64,000 nucleotides of DNA from Ectocarpus siliculosus (GCA_000310025.1 FN649149.1:143681-207680), one strand, 5' to 3'. Shown: positions 22,439-33,453, numbered from the stretch's first letter. Translations and numbers: made by a program. The notes: generated by a model from the sequence alone, not told the origin.

Positions 22439-25400
22439 TTGGAAATAAATACCGTGGTTGACGATTCGTCCCAATCTCTAGATAAATTTTGTGTTCTTAA
22501 GACTATACCCGCAACACAAAAGACATGTTACATCGCCTCAAGAAAATTAAAAGATTTATTTGCGTCATCGCCGAGTGAGCCGTCACCACCACAGCAATCA
22601 GGATACAGATGGTGCTACGTGGAGCAAGTGGATCAAGCCGAACCCCTGGCCAACAGGAGTAACGGGTGGCGCTATGTGGGGCCGCGAGGGGTTATGTATC
22701 GTCGCCAGGCGGTCTTCGGTGCAGGATACCGGGTGCGTATCTCGGTCTCGTCCCGTGGACCGGGATACAGATGGTTCAACTCGCACCCGGTTGGAGGTGA
22801 TCCATCACTGGAAAATTTCCAATCCTGGGCAACAAGGAAGTGGCGCCGCGGTTTGGTCCACCCGAGAGACGCCGATGCTTGGAAAACCGCCTTTATTGAC
22901 GTCGAGGGCGGTGGCCGCGGGCAGCTCGTAGTCTCAGCGGCGGATGACACCTGGCGAGCGATCCTCTGCTGGGGATCGGCGGGCAGAAGAATCGAGGTCG
23001 ATCATGAAGGCATCCCGGCTTCCTTGTCGAACCTCCAGGTCCGCGCCGGTATCGATTCGCCAAGCCCTGGCTTCAGACAACTCAACATCGCGTCCTTTGG
23101 TAACAGGGTTGTGAGATACGAACCTCTGACCACGTTCGGCATGACATGGAAAAAACGACTCCCTGGTGCTTGCCTCGCTGTACTCGTTGCGGACACCTGG
23201 CGAGACTGTCAAGTCGAACTTTTGAAACGAGATCGACGGAGATTTGGCTTCAGGGATGTCGACCCTGTAACGGGATCATTCATGATCTCGACCGGTGGTG
23301 GACGGCGAAGGGAGGGTGCCATTGAACCGCTGAGGAATGCGTTGGATGGTGACAACTACTTCCGCAACCTGTATTCAGTGCTTCTGGGTCGAGACGTGGG
23401 GAGCGAAGAGTTCGATACGTGGCTTGCGGGGGTAAGTGAACCGCCACCGCTCACCTTGCGAAACCTCGAGCAGTGGCTAAGTATGACTAAGGCGAACGTC
23501 GTCGTGTGGTCACACAGGGGCTCTGGCGACAAGGTTCTTGGGCCAGTCGACGAAAAAACAAATCTCCGGCCGCCAGCATTACACGTTGGGGTTCGCGAGG
23601 GACACGTGTACCGATTGGAGGTCGACGGGCCATGGAGGGACCGGTTTGGGTCATCCTTGGACGTGGCCATCGAGCACAGTGTTAAAACACAGCGAAGATT
23701 CCGTCGGATTGCCGAGGCCGTCGAAGAGGAAGAGGAACCGGACACCACTGGGTGTGGAAGCAGGACCTTTTTGCGTGTTGCGGACATCGAAAAAGAGATC
23801 ATGTCCATGAGCCAACAAGACAAGGATTACGACCCGCAGTCGGCCCAGAAGCGGAAGCGAGGAACAGACACATCAGCATTCACGACGTGGTATTCGCCTC
23901 CGGAAACTGCTCTCGACGAATTGATGCTCCACCTGCACATTCGTGGCATCTCATGCAAAGGTAAACTTACCAACTACAGCCATTGGGACTCCCTCACCTT
24001 ACCCTCACTTGGCATCACTATCCGAACGTGGTGCGCCGCAAGCATGGGCGGGTTGGACCCGAACGACTTTCGGCCCGGTGAGGCTACCCGGTTGATTGAG
24101 CTGCAAAACGCGTTGGGTCAGCAGTTTTATCGTCGTGTCATGGACTTTAGAGTTTCGAGCCAGTACAGCCAGTCCCTCCTCGCCCTTCTCGAGATATGCT
24201 GGCGCGGACCAATCGTAGGCGCCGAGCAAGCGTCTGGGACTTCGTACGGGCCGGAAGACTGGCAGTGCGACATCAACGGGGCACACACGGCGGCCCTTTT
24301 GAGCATGGATACGGTGTCGGTGTTCGCCCACATGGACGAAGTGCAGGAGTACGATGACCACGAAATCGAGGATTCGACGCTTTACGTCGTTCGGCTAGAT
24401 GACACAGACCCTGACGTGTATCTTAACGCTGATGTGACCCCAATCACGGGTCGGAACTACAAACGGTACATTCAGCTAACTCGCAGATGTGTTCGCCACC
24501 AAGTGACCCACTTTGTGAGGCCGGCAAGGACGGTCGAAAGATGCCACATACCCTACGTGGCCAGGGAGCTGCTCACGCGGGAGCTTGGGGGCCCCCTCCT
24601 GGAGGGCGCCGAAAGCGCTCGCAAATTCAAGAAAGGGATATTCGTGCGGACCAGCGGAATGCTGCAGCAGAGATACGCGGACAGGATCGATGCTGTCATG
24701 GTTACGGGCAGTGACGAGGCCTTAGCTGTGGGTGGAAAGGTCGTACCGGTCCTCGGTGAAGTCCAACATGTAAAGGCCGGCCTACGCACAGGCCACAAAG
24801 AGCTGGGCTTCGAACCACTCGCTACCGGGGACGCTTACCTTTGCTTCGAAGCGAAACGAACTTGGTACAGAGACGGCTTCTGGGCCTTGGGTGAAGAAAT
24901 TCTCGACCAAACTCGACTGCGTGTGTTGGAGGTACGGAATGCTCTTGAATCCTGCGGCGCATCAGACTTTAGCTACCAATGTGACGCGGTATTCTTCAAA
25001 GGATCTCCCGCAGTCAAGGATGAAATGAGGCTCCGCTTTGGCCATCTGTTCAGTGGTGAGCTCAATACTCCCGGCACTCTCAAGTTTTGCCCAGCATTGA
25101 AGAATCCACAGACCTCCGAGAGTCGCGTCTTCCATGGCATCGAAACCAAACTATCCCTGAGTGCGTTACCGCCCGCACTAAGGCAAATTCCATGCCCGCC
25201 TAAACGGGTCCTACGGGTGGTTCCGCTTTGGGATGGCATTGGGACGAGCTTCCCATCCATGGATGACACCCACAGAGCCTGGCTTTCTCTCACCAAAGAC
25301 CAAAAACTACAGGTTTGGCCGGAGGTGTGCGAGACGGAGTCACCAGCAACCCTTGAACGACTACTACGTGCGCTGAAGTTCGAGGAGGAAAGGATCGTTT

Positions 25401-26788
25401 GCGCGGTGACCGGGGAGCATGGGGGAGCGGGGAAGAGTTACTGCGCAACACGTGCTGCAACGGCCATCTTCAAAACTGGGCTTGTCGTAACCCCCACCAA
25501 TAGTTTGAGAACGTCCTTCACAGACATGCCACGTGGGTGGAGTGTAAAGACCGCCGACCACCAGCTCGGTTTCTATCTGGGGGATGATTCTCACGTGAAG
25601 AAAACGGCCGGGTCGATACGAACGCTCAAGGTTGACGTGATCATCATTGAAGAAACTGCGTATATGCCTCTCCGGACACTAAGCATGATAATGGCTGCTG
25701 CCCATTGCAGCGGCACCCACGTGATCGGGACATACGACACGCACCAACTCCAACCGGTTGAGGACAGTAGCGGTATGTCGACAAGTAGGGACAATGTGGA
25801 CAGGAGGATCGCCCTCGAAAGGGCTTTCCCCACCTGCTTCCATCTATTCGCGCGCAAGCGGGATAAAACTATCGAAGAACAAGTGGAGATGGACGATGGC
25901 CTCTTGTATATTCTCGGCGCGGGAAACGACCGTCACATGGCACAGACAAGAGCTATCGAGAGGTTTGGATGCAGGCGCTCGACTTATCACCATAGCCCGT
26001 CAGATTTTCACCTCGCTTACACAAGAGATTGCGCTCGATTCCATGCCTTCCGAGGTTTGTTGGGGTGCAACGAAGTCGGTGGCTGGGATGGGCTGGGGTG
26101 TCAGACGGTTGTCGGTGCACAATACAGGGACCTCGGGAACTCGGGCAAGATACACAAGAACCACGTGTACAATGTCATCCGATCATCGGCAGATGAGGTC
26201 GTTGTCGCAAGTGCATTTGACGATGGTGCTAGTCTTGAGGAAACTTCACTCTGTCGAGCAGAGGCAGAAAAATTGTTCGATCCCCCAGGAGCATGTACCG
26301 TGCACGCCGTCCAAGGCCGTACAGTGGAAGGGAGGTTGATCATACATCAGGCGCGGCACTTTTACGCTGACGTCCACTGGCTGTACACGGCTGTAAGTCG
26401 AGCGACCGGACCCTCGAACGTGATGGTCATCGACGACATTCACCGCAGCGAGAGCAACATGTCTGACCTGGAGAGGATTTCGTGGGTTTCTAGGAAGGTC
26501 TCGAGCTATATCTATGCCGATGTAACGGCAGGCCGTCTTGAACCAGACGAGGGTGTGCAGCATAGGGAAGCTCTTGTCGAAGAACTTCACCGCTCCTATG
26601 GGGGGAAGTGCAACCTGTGCGACCATGAACTTATCTGGGCCGTTTACAGCGAACGCCAACCGACTCTCGACCGTCTTGACTGTGCTTTGCCTCACACGAT
26701 CGGAAATGTGGATGTTAAGTGCTTGAGGTGCAATCGCGCTCGTGGTAGCCTGGGGAGAGGGAAGTCGAAAAAGAGAAAGACGAGTTGA
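22439..26788 (+). CDS. Large fusion protein: possible family-B polymerase-like region, SF1 helicase and HNH-like zinc module
   Basis: A single uninterrupted frame of 1,449 codons. It opens on TTG; the first in-frame ATG is at 22694, so the true start, or a 5' exon, is unsettled. Numbering from 22439: about residues 580-870 hold DWQCDINGAHTAALL (near 610) and, some 235 residues later, SYQCDAVFF (near 846). I read these tentatively as palm motifs A and C of a diverged family-B DNA polymerase. Residues about 985-1330 are a clear SF1 helicase: Walker A TGEHGGAGKSY (near 991), Walker B VDVIIIEETAY (near 1066), motif III GTYDTHQLQ, then VHAVQGRT and LYTAVSRAT (motifs V and VI). The C-terminal 60 residues have CNLC ... 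DRLD ... GNVDVKCLRCN, a treble-clef HNH-like pattern. It probably drives replication of the element. Helicase assignment is firm; HNH-like is likely; the polymerase is an inference. Confidence 0.85.
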   Translation: MEINTVVDDSSQSLDKFCVLKTIPATQKTCYIASRKLKDLFASSPSEPSPPQQSGYRWCYVEQVDQAEPLANRSNGWRYVGPRGVMYRRQAVFGAGYRVRISVSSRGPGYRWFNSHPVGGDPSLENFQSWATRKWRRGLVHPRDADAWKTAFIDVEGGGRGQLVVSAADDTWRAILCWGSAGRRIEVDHEGIPASLSNLQVRAGIDSPSPGFRQLNIASFGNRVVRYEPLTTFGMTWKKRLPGACLAVLVADTWRDCQVELLKRDRRRFGFRDVDPVTGSFMISTGGGRRREGAIEPLRNALDGDNYFRNLYSVLLGRDVGSEEFDTWLAGVSEPPPLTLRNLEQWLSMTKANVVVWSHRGSGDKVLGPVDEKTNLRPPALHVGVREGHVYRLEVDGPWRDRFGSSLDVAIEHSVKTQRRFRRIAEAVEEEEEPDTTGCGSRTFLRVADIEKEIMSMSQQDKDYDPQSAQKRKRGTDTSAFTTWYSPPETALDELMLHLHIRGISCKGKLTNYSHWDSLTLPSLGITIRTWCAASMGGLDPNDFRPGEATRLIELQNALGQQFYRRVMDFRVSSQYSQSLLALLEICWRGPIVGAEQASGTSYGPEDWQCDINGAHTAALLSMDTVSVFAHMDEVQEYDDHEIEDSTLYVVRLDDTDPDVYLNADVTPITGRNYKRYIQLTRRCVRHQVTHFVRPARTVERCHIPYVARELLTRELGGPLLEGAESARKFKKGIFVRTSGMLQQRYADRIDAVMVTGSDEALAVGGKVVPVLGEVQHVKAGLRTGHKELGFEPLATGDAYLCFEAKRTWYRDGFWALGEEILDQTRLRVLEVRNALESCGASDFSYQCDAVFFKGSPAVKDEMRLRFGHLFSGELNTPGTLKFCPALKNPQTSESRVFHGIETKLSLSALPPALRQIPCPPKRVLRVVPLWDGIGTSFPSMDDTHRAWLSLTKDQKLQVWPEVCETESPATLERLLRALKFEEERIVCAVTGEHGGAGKSYCATRAATAIFKTGLVVTPTNSLRTSFTDMPRGWSVKTADHQLGFYLGDDSHVKKTAGSIRTLKVDVIIIEETAYMPLRTLSMIMAAAHCSGTHVIGTYDTHQLQPVEDSSGMSTSRDNVDRRIALERAFPTCFHLFARKRDKTIEEQVEMDDGLLYILGAGNDRHMAQTRAIERFGCRRSTYHHSPSDFHLAYTRDCARFHAFRGLLGCNEVGGWDGLGCQTVVGAQYRDLGNSGKIHKNHVYNVIRSSADEVVVASAFDDGASLEETSLCRAEAEKLFDPPGACTVHAVQGRTVEGRLIIHQARHFYADVHWLYTAVSRATGPSNVMVIDDIHRSESNMSDLERISWVSRKVSSYIYADVTAGRLEPDEGVQHREALVEELHRSYGGKCNLCDHELIWAVYSERQPTLDRLDCALPHTIGNVDVKCLRCNRARGSLGRGKSKKRKTS

Positions 26789-26839
26789 TTGTACCGTGGT
26801 CGACCGGTAGCTTTTATTCCAAGAAACTCAGGAAATAAT

Positions 26840-27943
26840 ATGTATTGTGTGTATTCAGATAATTCAATCATGAACGATCTCATTCCGCAGTGTGCTCGTT
26901 GGTTGGAGGATAATAAAGACCCGGTCCATGTTCTTGAGGTCTTGAGGACTCTGCATCCAGGCTCTCTCAACAAAAATGTCCGGCGAGTCAGGCGAGAATG
27001 GATGCAAGTATACGGTCCCGGCCAAAACGATGGCGCCATCAGGAAGGACCTTAAGCGCATACTCAAAGTCATACAGAGGAAGGCATCGTCGCTGGCCAAG
27101 AAAACATCGAGTGATTCAAGGAAGAAATACAGCTTGAAACAGCTCAAAATAGCCGAGAGCCGTATCATTTCGTTTTTCAAGTTGGATTTATTCGGCAAAT
27201 GGGCAGCGCGTAATACCATTCATTCCCACAAGGAGTCCTTCACTGGGCTTGTTGATATCGACGCTCTCGTACGGAAGGTAAATATACTTCCGCCGTACGT
27301 CTCTCAGCTGGAACTCACACCGGAAGAAAAAAGTATTCCAAGGAAACGACGTCGAGAAGCCTTGGCAGCGAAGTGCGAAAAGAGCATCACAGTGAACGCG
27401 AGCGACCTTGTCGATCTCATGGGAGCAATTATCACATACCCCCGAGCAAATTACTTTGAGTTGGCGTGCGCGTTATCATTTGTTTCTGGGAGGGGGCTGC
27501 CAGAACTTATTGGTGCTACTGCTGTCCAATTTTCGCCCAGTAATCACGGCACTCACGAGGTAGATGTCCAGGTTGGTGGAAGAACCTGCCGGATACCATT
27601 ATTATGCGAATACGAACACTTTATGGGGGGTGTCAATCGGTTGCGTGGAATGAAAGATACATCCCGTCTAACGCCCGCCGAGGTAAACCATCGATTTAGT
27701 AAATCAGTTAATTTGTACGCCAGAAAATTGCTTCCTGAAGAAGTCGGATTCCGTGTATTCAGCGATTTGAAGACGCTCCACGTCGTGATTAGTCATAACG
27801 TATTCACAGGGCACGAGCTGGAATTGAGTGATTGGGTCCAAGTTGCACGTGGTGGTCGGAGTTCTCCTGCCCTAAGCCGGAAGTGCTCGGTTGTGAGAGT
27901 GAAAGGGATCAAGGAAGACGATCACAGGCATTGGACATTTTGA
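26840..27943 (+). CDS. Telomere-resolvase (protelomerase)/tyrosine-recombinase-like protein
   Basis: The frame is open directly after the stop of the helicase gene; the first ATG is at 26840 (367 residues) and a second at 26870 may be the real start. The N-terminal 170 residues are basic and helical, as expected for a DNA-clamping domain. The C-terminal half carries a pattern I recognise from telomere resolvases: ACALSFVSGRGLPELIG (first catalytic Arg region), a beta pair ending in CRIPLL, LRGMKDTSRLTPAEVNHRF, and GFRVFSDLKTLHVVISHNVF (second Arg/His region). Three key positions look altered: the beta-hairpin Lys seems to be Arg, the second Arg seems to be Lys (DLK), and no tyrosine is seen near SPALSRKC where the nucleophile should be. 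It may be a diverged or inactive enzyme. Close coupling to the helicase gene suggests joint function in end processing or integration. Confidence 0.55.
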   Translation: MYCVYSDNSIMNDLIPQCARWLEDNKDPVHVLEVLRTLHPGSLNKNVRRVRREWMQVYGPGQNDGAIRKDLKRILKVIQRKASSLAKKTSSDSRKKYSLKQLKIAESRIISFFKLDLFGKWAARNTIHSHKESFTGLVDIDALVRKVNILPPYVSQLELTPEEKSIPRKRRREALAAKCEKSITVNASDLVDLMGAIITYPRANYFELACALSFVSGRGLPELIGATAVQFSPSNHGTHEVDVQVGGRTCRIPLLCEYEHFMGGVNRLRGMKDTSRLTPAEVNHRFSKSVNLYARKLLPEEVGFRVFSDLKTLHVVISHNVFTGHELELSDWVQVARGGRSSPALSRKCSVVRVKGIKEDDHRHWTF

Positions 27944-29205
27944 ACCCTTGCTCCAGACGTCTTATCGTCATCCGGCCCTTGGCCAACCGCCCAAACACAA
28001 TATTCATTTTTGCCCTTGATAGCGTAAACACCCACGTTTCGTTTTCCCAGTTGGGGGAAGCACTCCGTTGTCTACTCCATGCTGGAGCCTGCGTAGGCAA
28101 CACGGTCAACACAGTGAACTCTAAACCCGAAGGCTCCTAATTGATCACCTTTGGTGACCCAGATAGAGGAAGAAAATGCGCACGATCGCACAATATCCAC
28201 ACACAGTACAATGATACAATCAAGTCACAAGAGAACTGTGTTCCCGACTAAAACCCCAGGCACTCGTGCATCTTGACCATCATGTATGAACGAACACACA
28301 ACGCTTCTTGTACTCCAAAACATTTCGCATACAATGAATGGTCGAAATCCCACAGTAAAGTCACGAAAAACCGCCGACAAATCACCTTCAAAACCACCTC
28401 CGAGTGAGGATATACACGCTGAATCTGCCGACCAAAAATATACTCCGGAGTATATATGTATCGGACTCAGACATGATAAAGGGAGACGAAAAAACTTCAG
28501 TTGGCACGACTCAAGCTAGTCTATGCAGGAAGCCTGCGGGTGGTCTCTTTCCATTCCCCATCACTTCAACGCCACCGAAGAGCCATTCTTCGTACAAGTC
28601 AGAGCTCGTTTTGACTTCCATGTATGAACCCACAACACCACTTGCGGTAGACACCAACTGTTCTTCTATCTAATAATATGAACAACGCCACATACAAATC
28701 ATCTCCAATAAAGTTGCCGAAATCAAAGTTTCGAACAAAACAATCACAATCGCTCCGTCGACCAGGCTCATTTGAACATACATTTGATGACTGGGTCGAA
28801 ATGTAACACACCAGAGCACCCTAACACAGGGCCCATCGACACAACAACATCGATTCGCATGCACGAACCCTAAACAGCCCACGGGTAGCCATTTACCCTC
28901 TAATGTACGGTGAGTGGTCGTAAAAAATGTCCCTCATGAAGTAAATTGAATCCATTGACCAAAAACAGACCACGAGAAACGCAAAAACCTCCGTCTCTCT
29001 CTCTCTACCCCATGACCGGAACAAATGATTGAGTGGGCGATACTATCGTAACACATACATGTCGTCGATGTTTTTGCTAAATTGGCTGTGACAACAACCA
29101 ACAGTCGAAACGCGGAAGAAGAGCGCACACGACTACCGCGAGGACGAGGGCAGAAGGTGGTTTCCGGGACCACGCGATGCGCGAAACTAGGGAAACGGCC
29201 ACCGT
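27944..29205. other. Intergenic space inside the element, no supported gene
   Basis: AT-rich sequence between the convergent resolvase-like gene (plus) and the 3' end of the minus-strand gene. It contains only short open frames without recognisable domains and probably holds two 3' UTRs. Confidence 0.45.
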
Positions 29206-31332
29206 TTACTCCTCGTTCAGCTTCGCGCGCGTCCTCTCCCTCTTGTTGTGGGTCTTGTTAGACACGATCTTGCCCGCGAGCAGAGGAGCGATGGCGAAGT
29301 GAGGCACCCTGTAGGGCGGCGCTGCGGTGGTCACAGGGATGGTTCCCCCTCCAACGCACCGGTTGAGACTCTGGCCGTTGTGCACGCCCATGATGAGCGC
29401 ACCCTCCCGGTCGAGGCCAAATGTCGATCGGCCCTTGGTGAGGCCAGGGTGATCGGGGTTGACCTCTGTGTCACAGAGGGGGGCGTCCTTCAGGCTCCCA
29501 TCCGGCTGCACCAGGAGTCGAAGTTTCGCGGCGAGATCTCTCGTTGGGATGTCGAGGTGGAGCCCGTACCACTTGTCGTTCGCCCCCTCGGCACTGAAGT
29601 CTCTCGCGGTGGCCCCGTTGCCGCTGTTGAAGGGCTTTCCGACGGCACCGTAACCGGGACCACTGTTCAAGGCTGATGAACAGGATGGGTAACCGAAGTG
29701 AGGTCTGGAGTGACATATTATAGATAGGCTCAATCCAACCACGCTTAAGGCATCGCGTTCTGTTCGATCGACTGTCACATAAGCAAGAAAAAAGTTAAAT
29801 TGCACGCTTCAACAACAGCAACTACAACAACAACAACAGAAAGAGAACCACAACTTACCCCCGCGGGAGGAGTCTTCAGAGCATGGAGCGGGGATGAGTT
29901 GGTTTGCGTCGGGTGAACTATTGTATCATGAAAGGCGGGGGCGGGTCGGAATGGAACGGGCGTAGAGAATGAAAGAACAACAATAACACACAGACAGAAA
30001 CGCCTGCAACGAACACGACGGGCGGGGGCAATAGGCTCAATCCAACCATGCACCAGCTGCTCGTTCTTAAGGCATCGCATTCTGTTCGATCGACTACTGT
30101 CACATAAGCAGAAATACGAAATAAGGTCAAACAGCACGCTTGGCTGCATTATAATCTACTTCGCGAGAAACTTCATTCACAGGGTCCATTGCACGCAACC
30201 GTATCAACATGTCAAACGCACAAGGGAGCGGGGGTGCCTTGGTTGCGTTGGGTGCGGGGCACACGAGGGAACAAACGAAAACTACCTGGCATAACAACGA
30301 TGGGCGGCACGAGCCATCTCCTTCACCTTTCTGGCTGGCGGCCTTGACCCAGTTCCCCGCACTGCCGTCCCACGCCATGGCGTTGTTTGCCTCCGTTGCC
30401 TTGCGTGACCCCGTCGTGCGCGGGGCTGTGTCGGACAAGACAAGGCTGTCGGCGAAGGGGTTGTGGGGAGCTCCAATCGGGGGCATCCTGGATTCGGCGC
30501 GGTCTACCACCGACTGGCGGGCGCTGTCGCGGTCCACGCGCGTGGTAGCCTGTCCATCGATCCGCGTGGTACGGTAATCCGCCACCAGAGTGAGCGACTC
30601 CACGTCCCCTCCCTTGACTCCATGAACAACGCGTACCTGCTCCCCCCTAGCCATGGGCCCCTTCACGATCATCCGCCCGTTCTCCTTGGGGATGTGCCAC
30701 TCGTCCGGCCCGTATGGCCCAGTCGCAGGCGCGGCTTTTGGCCCAGACATGAGCTTCACGTGAAACTCCGGCGGCTCGTCAGAGGGTCCAGACAGGAGGG
30801 TAAACACAACCCGGTCGAGCCCCAGGTCGATGCTGTCCCTGTGGGTAGGCATGCCCGTTCCTACCGGCCGGGCGAAGGCGCGGACCTGGCTCACCTTGTT
30901 TGTGAGTCCCTCTGGTGCCGATTGTTCGATGTCCCCAACGAACCCCCCCAGTTCCGGCTTCCCCTTCATCATGGCCACCGACAATCGCTGCTCGGTGGTC
31001 TGGGCACCGTCCTGGCCAATGAGTGCGAAAAGAGACTGCTCTTCGACGGGACGATCGGCTTTCGACTGCGCGTACTCCGCAACCAGCTCGTTCAGTTCGT
31101 CGCTCATTTGTCGCCCGTCGTACCCTGCTGCGACGCCATGGTTGAGGTCCGTGACGAGCTCCGCGAGGGTAAGCTTCTCTTCCGTGTCGTGGATGATAGG
31201 TTTCTTGAGCTTGACCGCCCACGGGTTCCGTCCGCCACACTTGGGTTTCTTGGACGATCTCCCGTTCGCCGCTGGAACCTGTTGTTGTGTGCCAAAAGAT
31301 ATCGATTCTTCATCAGATTTAATTACGTCCAA
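29206..31332 (-). CDS. Unknown spliced gene carried near the right end of the element (partial model)
   Basis: Two minus-strand exons splice in phase. The longer is open from 31332, with a likely acceptor at 31292, and ends at 30327 on a GTGAAG donor in phase 1. The terminal exon runs 29672-29206 (stop). Together they give about 490 codons without an in-frame start, so at least one 5' exon is missing; 32953-32705 is a candidate. The N-terminal part is helical and charged. The middle includes PTHRDSIDLGLDRVVFTLL, and about 90 residues on VVHGVKGGDVESLTLVADYR, which faintly recalls the HxD...H...R layout of 2-oxoglutarate/iron oxygenases; the spacing is imperfect, so I do not call it one. The last exon is rich in G, N and P. 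It could be element cargo, a structural protein, or a host gene caught between the repeats. Confidence 0.5.
29723..30139. repeat. Local direct duplication in the intron of the unknown gene
   Basis: The stretch at about 29723-29806 (aggctcaatccaacca ... tcgatcgactgtcacataag ... gcacgct) recurs at about 30031-30139 with a 20-odd-base insertion and a few changes. Both copies lie inside or at the edge of the predicted intron, where they could supply alternative acceptors. Confidence 0.75.
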
Positions 31333-32704
31333 TCAAAGGAATCGCCCGTTCAGCACACTCCCGTCGATCTCCCAACACTAGAAACCACCTCAAAGTTTCA
31401 GTACGAGTAAGTTTCATGACCCCCACCTTTCCTGTCACGCAATCGTGCGGATATGCTCGAGCCACACAAAACCTTGCGTTCACCATTTTGGAGAGTGAAT
31501 GTTCGGAGAGTGTGAGGGGGGGGGGGGGGGTGTAGTAATTCAAATGGAAATCCCTTTCAGGCGTGTTGGAGGATGTGAGCGGGAACATGCGTGCAAATTG
31601 GTTTACTCAAAAATATATTCGGCACCCCCCCCCCCAACCCTGAGTTTCGGCCCCCCAGGTAAATGCGGAGTGAGGTGGATACAGAGGGGGGGGGGGGAGG
31701 TGAGGCATAAGGTACCCTATTTTTCATTACTTGCCTCCTTGTCCTCCTCCACCTGGTCTGACTGTTCGGAGTCGAAGCTCAGACGGTGCTTCTTCCCCGC
31801 TCTCCTGGATGACTGGCGCGGTGTGTGACGTGGGTGAAGGGTTGTCGTAATGGTGGTAGTTCCAAGAAAGGGGGGGATGAGTGTCGACATTAAAAAAAGG
31901 GCAAGTCAATCCTGCAGCCGCATTATTGTCACTCTTGTTCGACTGAAATCAGCCTGAACACTGGTGGTGGATTTGGGAAGCCTGTATTTGTTGAATTACA
32001 GCAACACCACCACCCGTCAACTCCACTCGTTCGGTGTCTGTAGCCACCCGTGTGACGGCGAAACGAGGTCGGCTCTATACAGCAATTAATGGTATGGTCG
32101 AGACCCCTAACGTACTTCCAGCCAAGAGACGAAAAACTGACCTCGCGTTTTCTCCTCCGCCTCGTGTGCGCGGCTGGCGTCGCCGAGGTCGTGATCTCTT
32201 CGCTGTCGCAAGGCTGGAGGTGTAGCATACCGGACAGAGTCGAGGAACGATCGCAGGCGGTGGAGAGTGTAGCGAGGGATAAATGAAATGTGCACTTGAG
32301 CCACGAACCCGGGCGCTGTGGTTTTGGCGGGGAAAAGAGACGAACTAGCAAACATCCACCCAAGTTCGGCCGAAATCACGTGAAAATGAGGTGGGGCATC
32401 GAATACTTCGGACTTGACATTACGAGCGGAGATGAGGAGGCTTTGGACATGGCTGACAAGACGACGAACCACGTCATGCCAGTGCTGTCGGTCGGAAGCA
32501 AAGACAACTACCTTTCGGGCGCGTACCCAGAGATAAGCTCGAGGTGCGCCGCGAAGGTCCGGCGTACGCAACAAACGAATGCATCTTGTATGTACGTCGT
32601 CACAAACGAAAAGACATGAGGAGGTTAGGAAACGTACTTCAAACGCTCGTACAAACAGACCTTTTTCCATATACCGCATACCAACATGATAACAAAACAC
32701 CCAC

Positions 32705-32953
32705 CTCATCAGCCGCGTCGAATCCAAGGGCACAGGCGAACTGAATCACTTTGTCTTCCTGGTGGCGCAACTCGTCAGCATCGGCGCGGGACGGGCCCTC
32801 GTGCCCTGCTCTGCTGGAATCTCCCTCTATAGCACCGGCGAGCGTTAATACAGCCTCAACCCCGTATCGGAGCAGCGACACGCGCGAATCCACATCGGCG
32901 CCCTCCTCGAGCTCGTCCGCGAACCGAAGCAAACGAGCGGCATATTCGATCAT
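32705..32953 (-). CDS. Candidate 5' exon of the unknown element gene
   Basis: An 83-codon stretch starting at an ATG (32953) and ending at a GTGGGT donor (32705) in phase 0. The peptide is strongly helical and acidic (MIEYAARLLRFADELEEG, then a leucine/valine-rich helix, then KVIQFACALGFDAADE). It would splice in phase to the possible acceptor at 31292 of the long exon downstream. No family is recognised. The link to the downstream exons is an inference from phase and strand. Confidence 0.35.
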
Positions 32954-33029
32954 GGTTTCTGCAGACACGAGACCGTGGTACCGACCCGAACCCTTCGGCA
33001 CCTGGCAAGAGCAGCGGGAGTTACTCAAA

Positions 33030-33421
33030 CTAGACCGTGTTCATGTTGTCTACACGTATCATACAAATGCTGAGTAGCAGGAATAGGGTGAAACAGCAGA
33101 GCGTCCACACCCAAATGGACGCGGGGACGCGTGGGGAAAAAACTGTCGCTCATGGTTTACGCACAGCGCACAGCCTTGCACACTTCATACGTCACATCGG
33201 CCCTCTGGTGCTAATCGGCCCTCTGGATGTGTTGGACGATGGCTGGCGTTCGCAGCGCATGTTATCCTCTGCTACAGCAGTGGATCTGGACAGAGTAGAC
33301 TAGACTATGTGCGGAGTATGATACAATCAAACCAAAATCTGAACCTAAATTGTGCTTCTGCTGAGCTTGTTCCTTGCAGATCTATCTTCAGAGACAGACA
33401 CATTGATTTGGTGTGTGTGCG

Positions 33422-33453
<32 letters not shown>

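Noticed and set aside
28141-29205. Capsid or packaging genes expected of a Polinton-like virus
   Set aside because: None of the open frames here or elsewhere in the element shows jelly-roll capsid, FtsK-type ATPase or protease motifs.
30463-31410. 315-codon plus-strand frame
   Set aside because: Opposite strand of the spliced unknown gene; the minus-strand frame has consistent splice phases and more natural composition.
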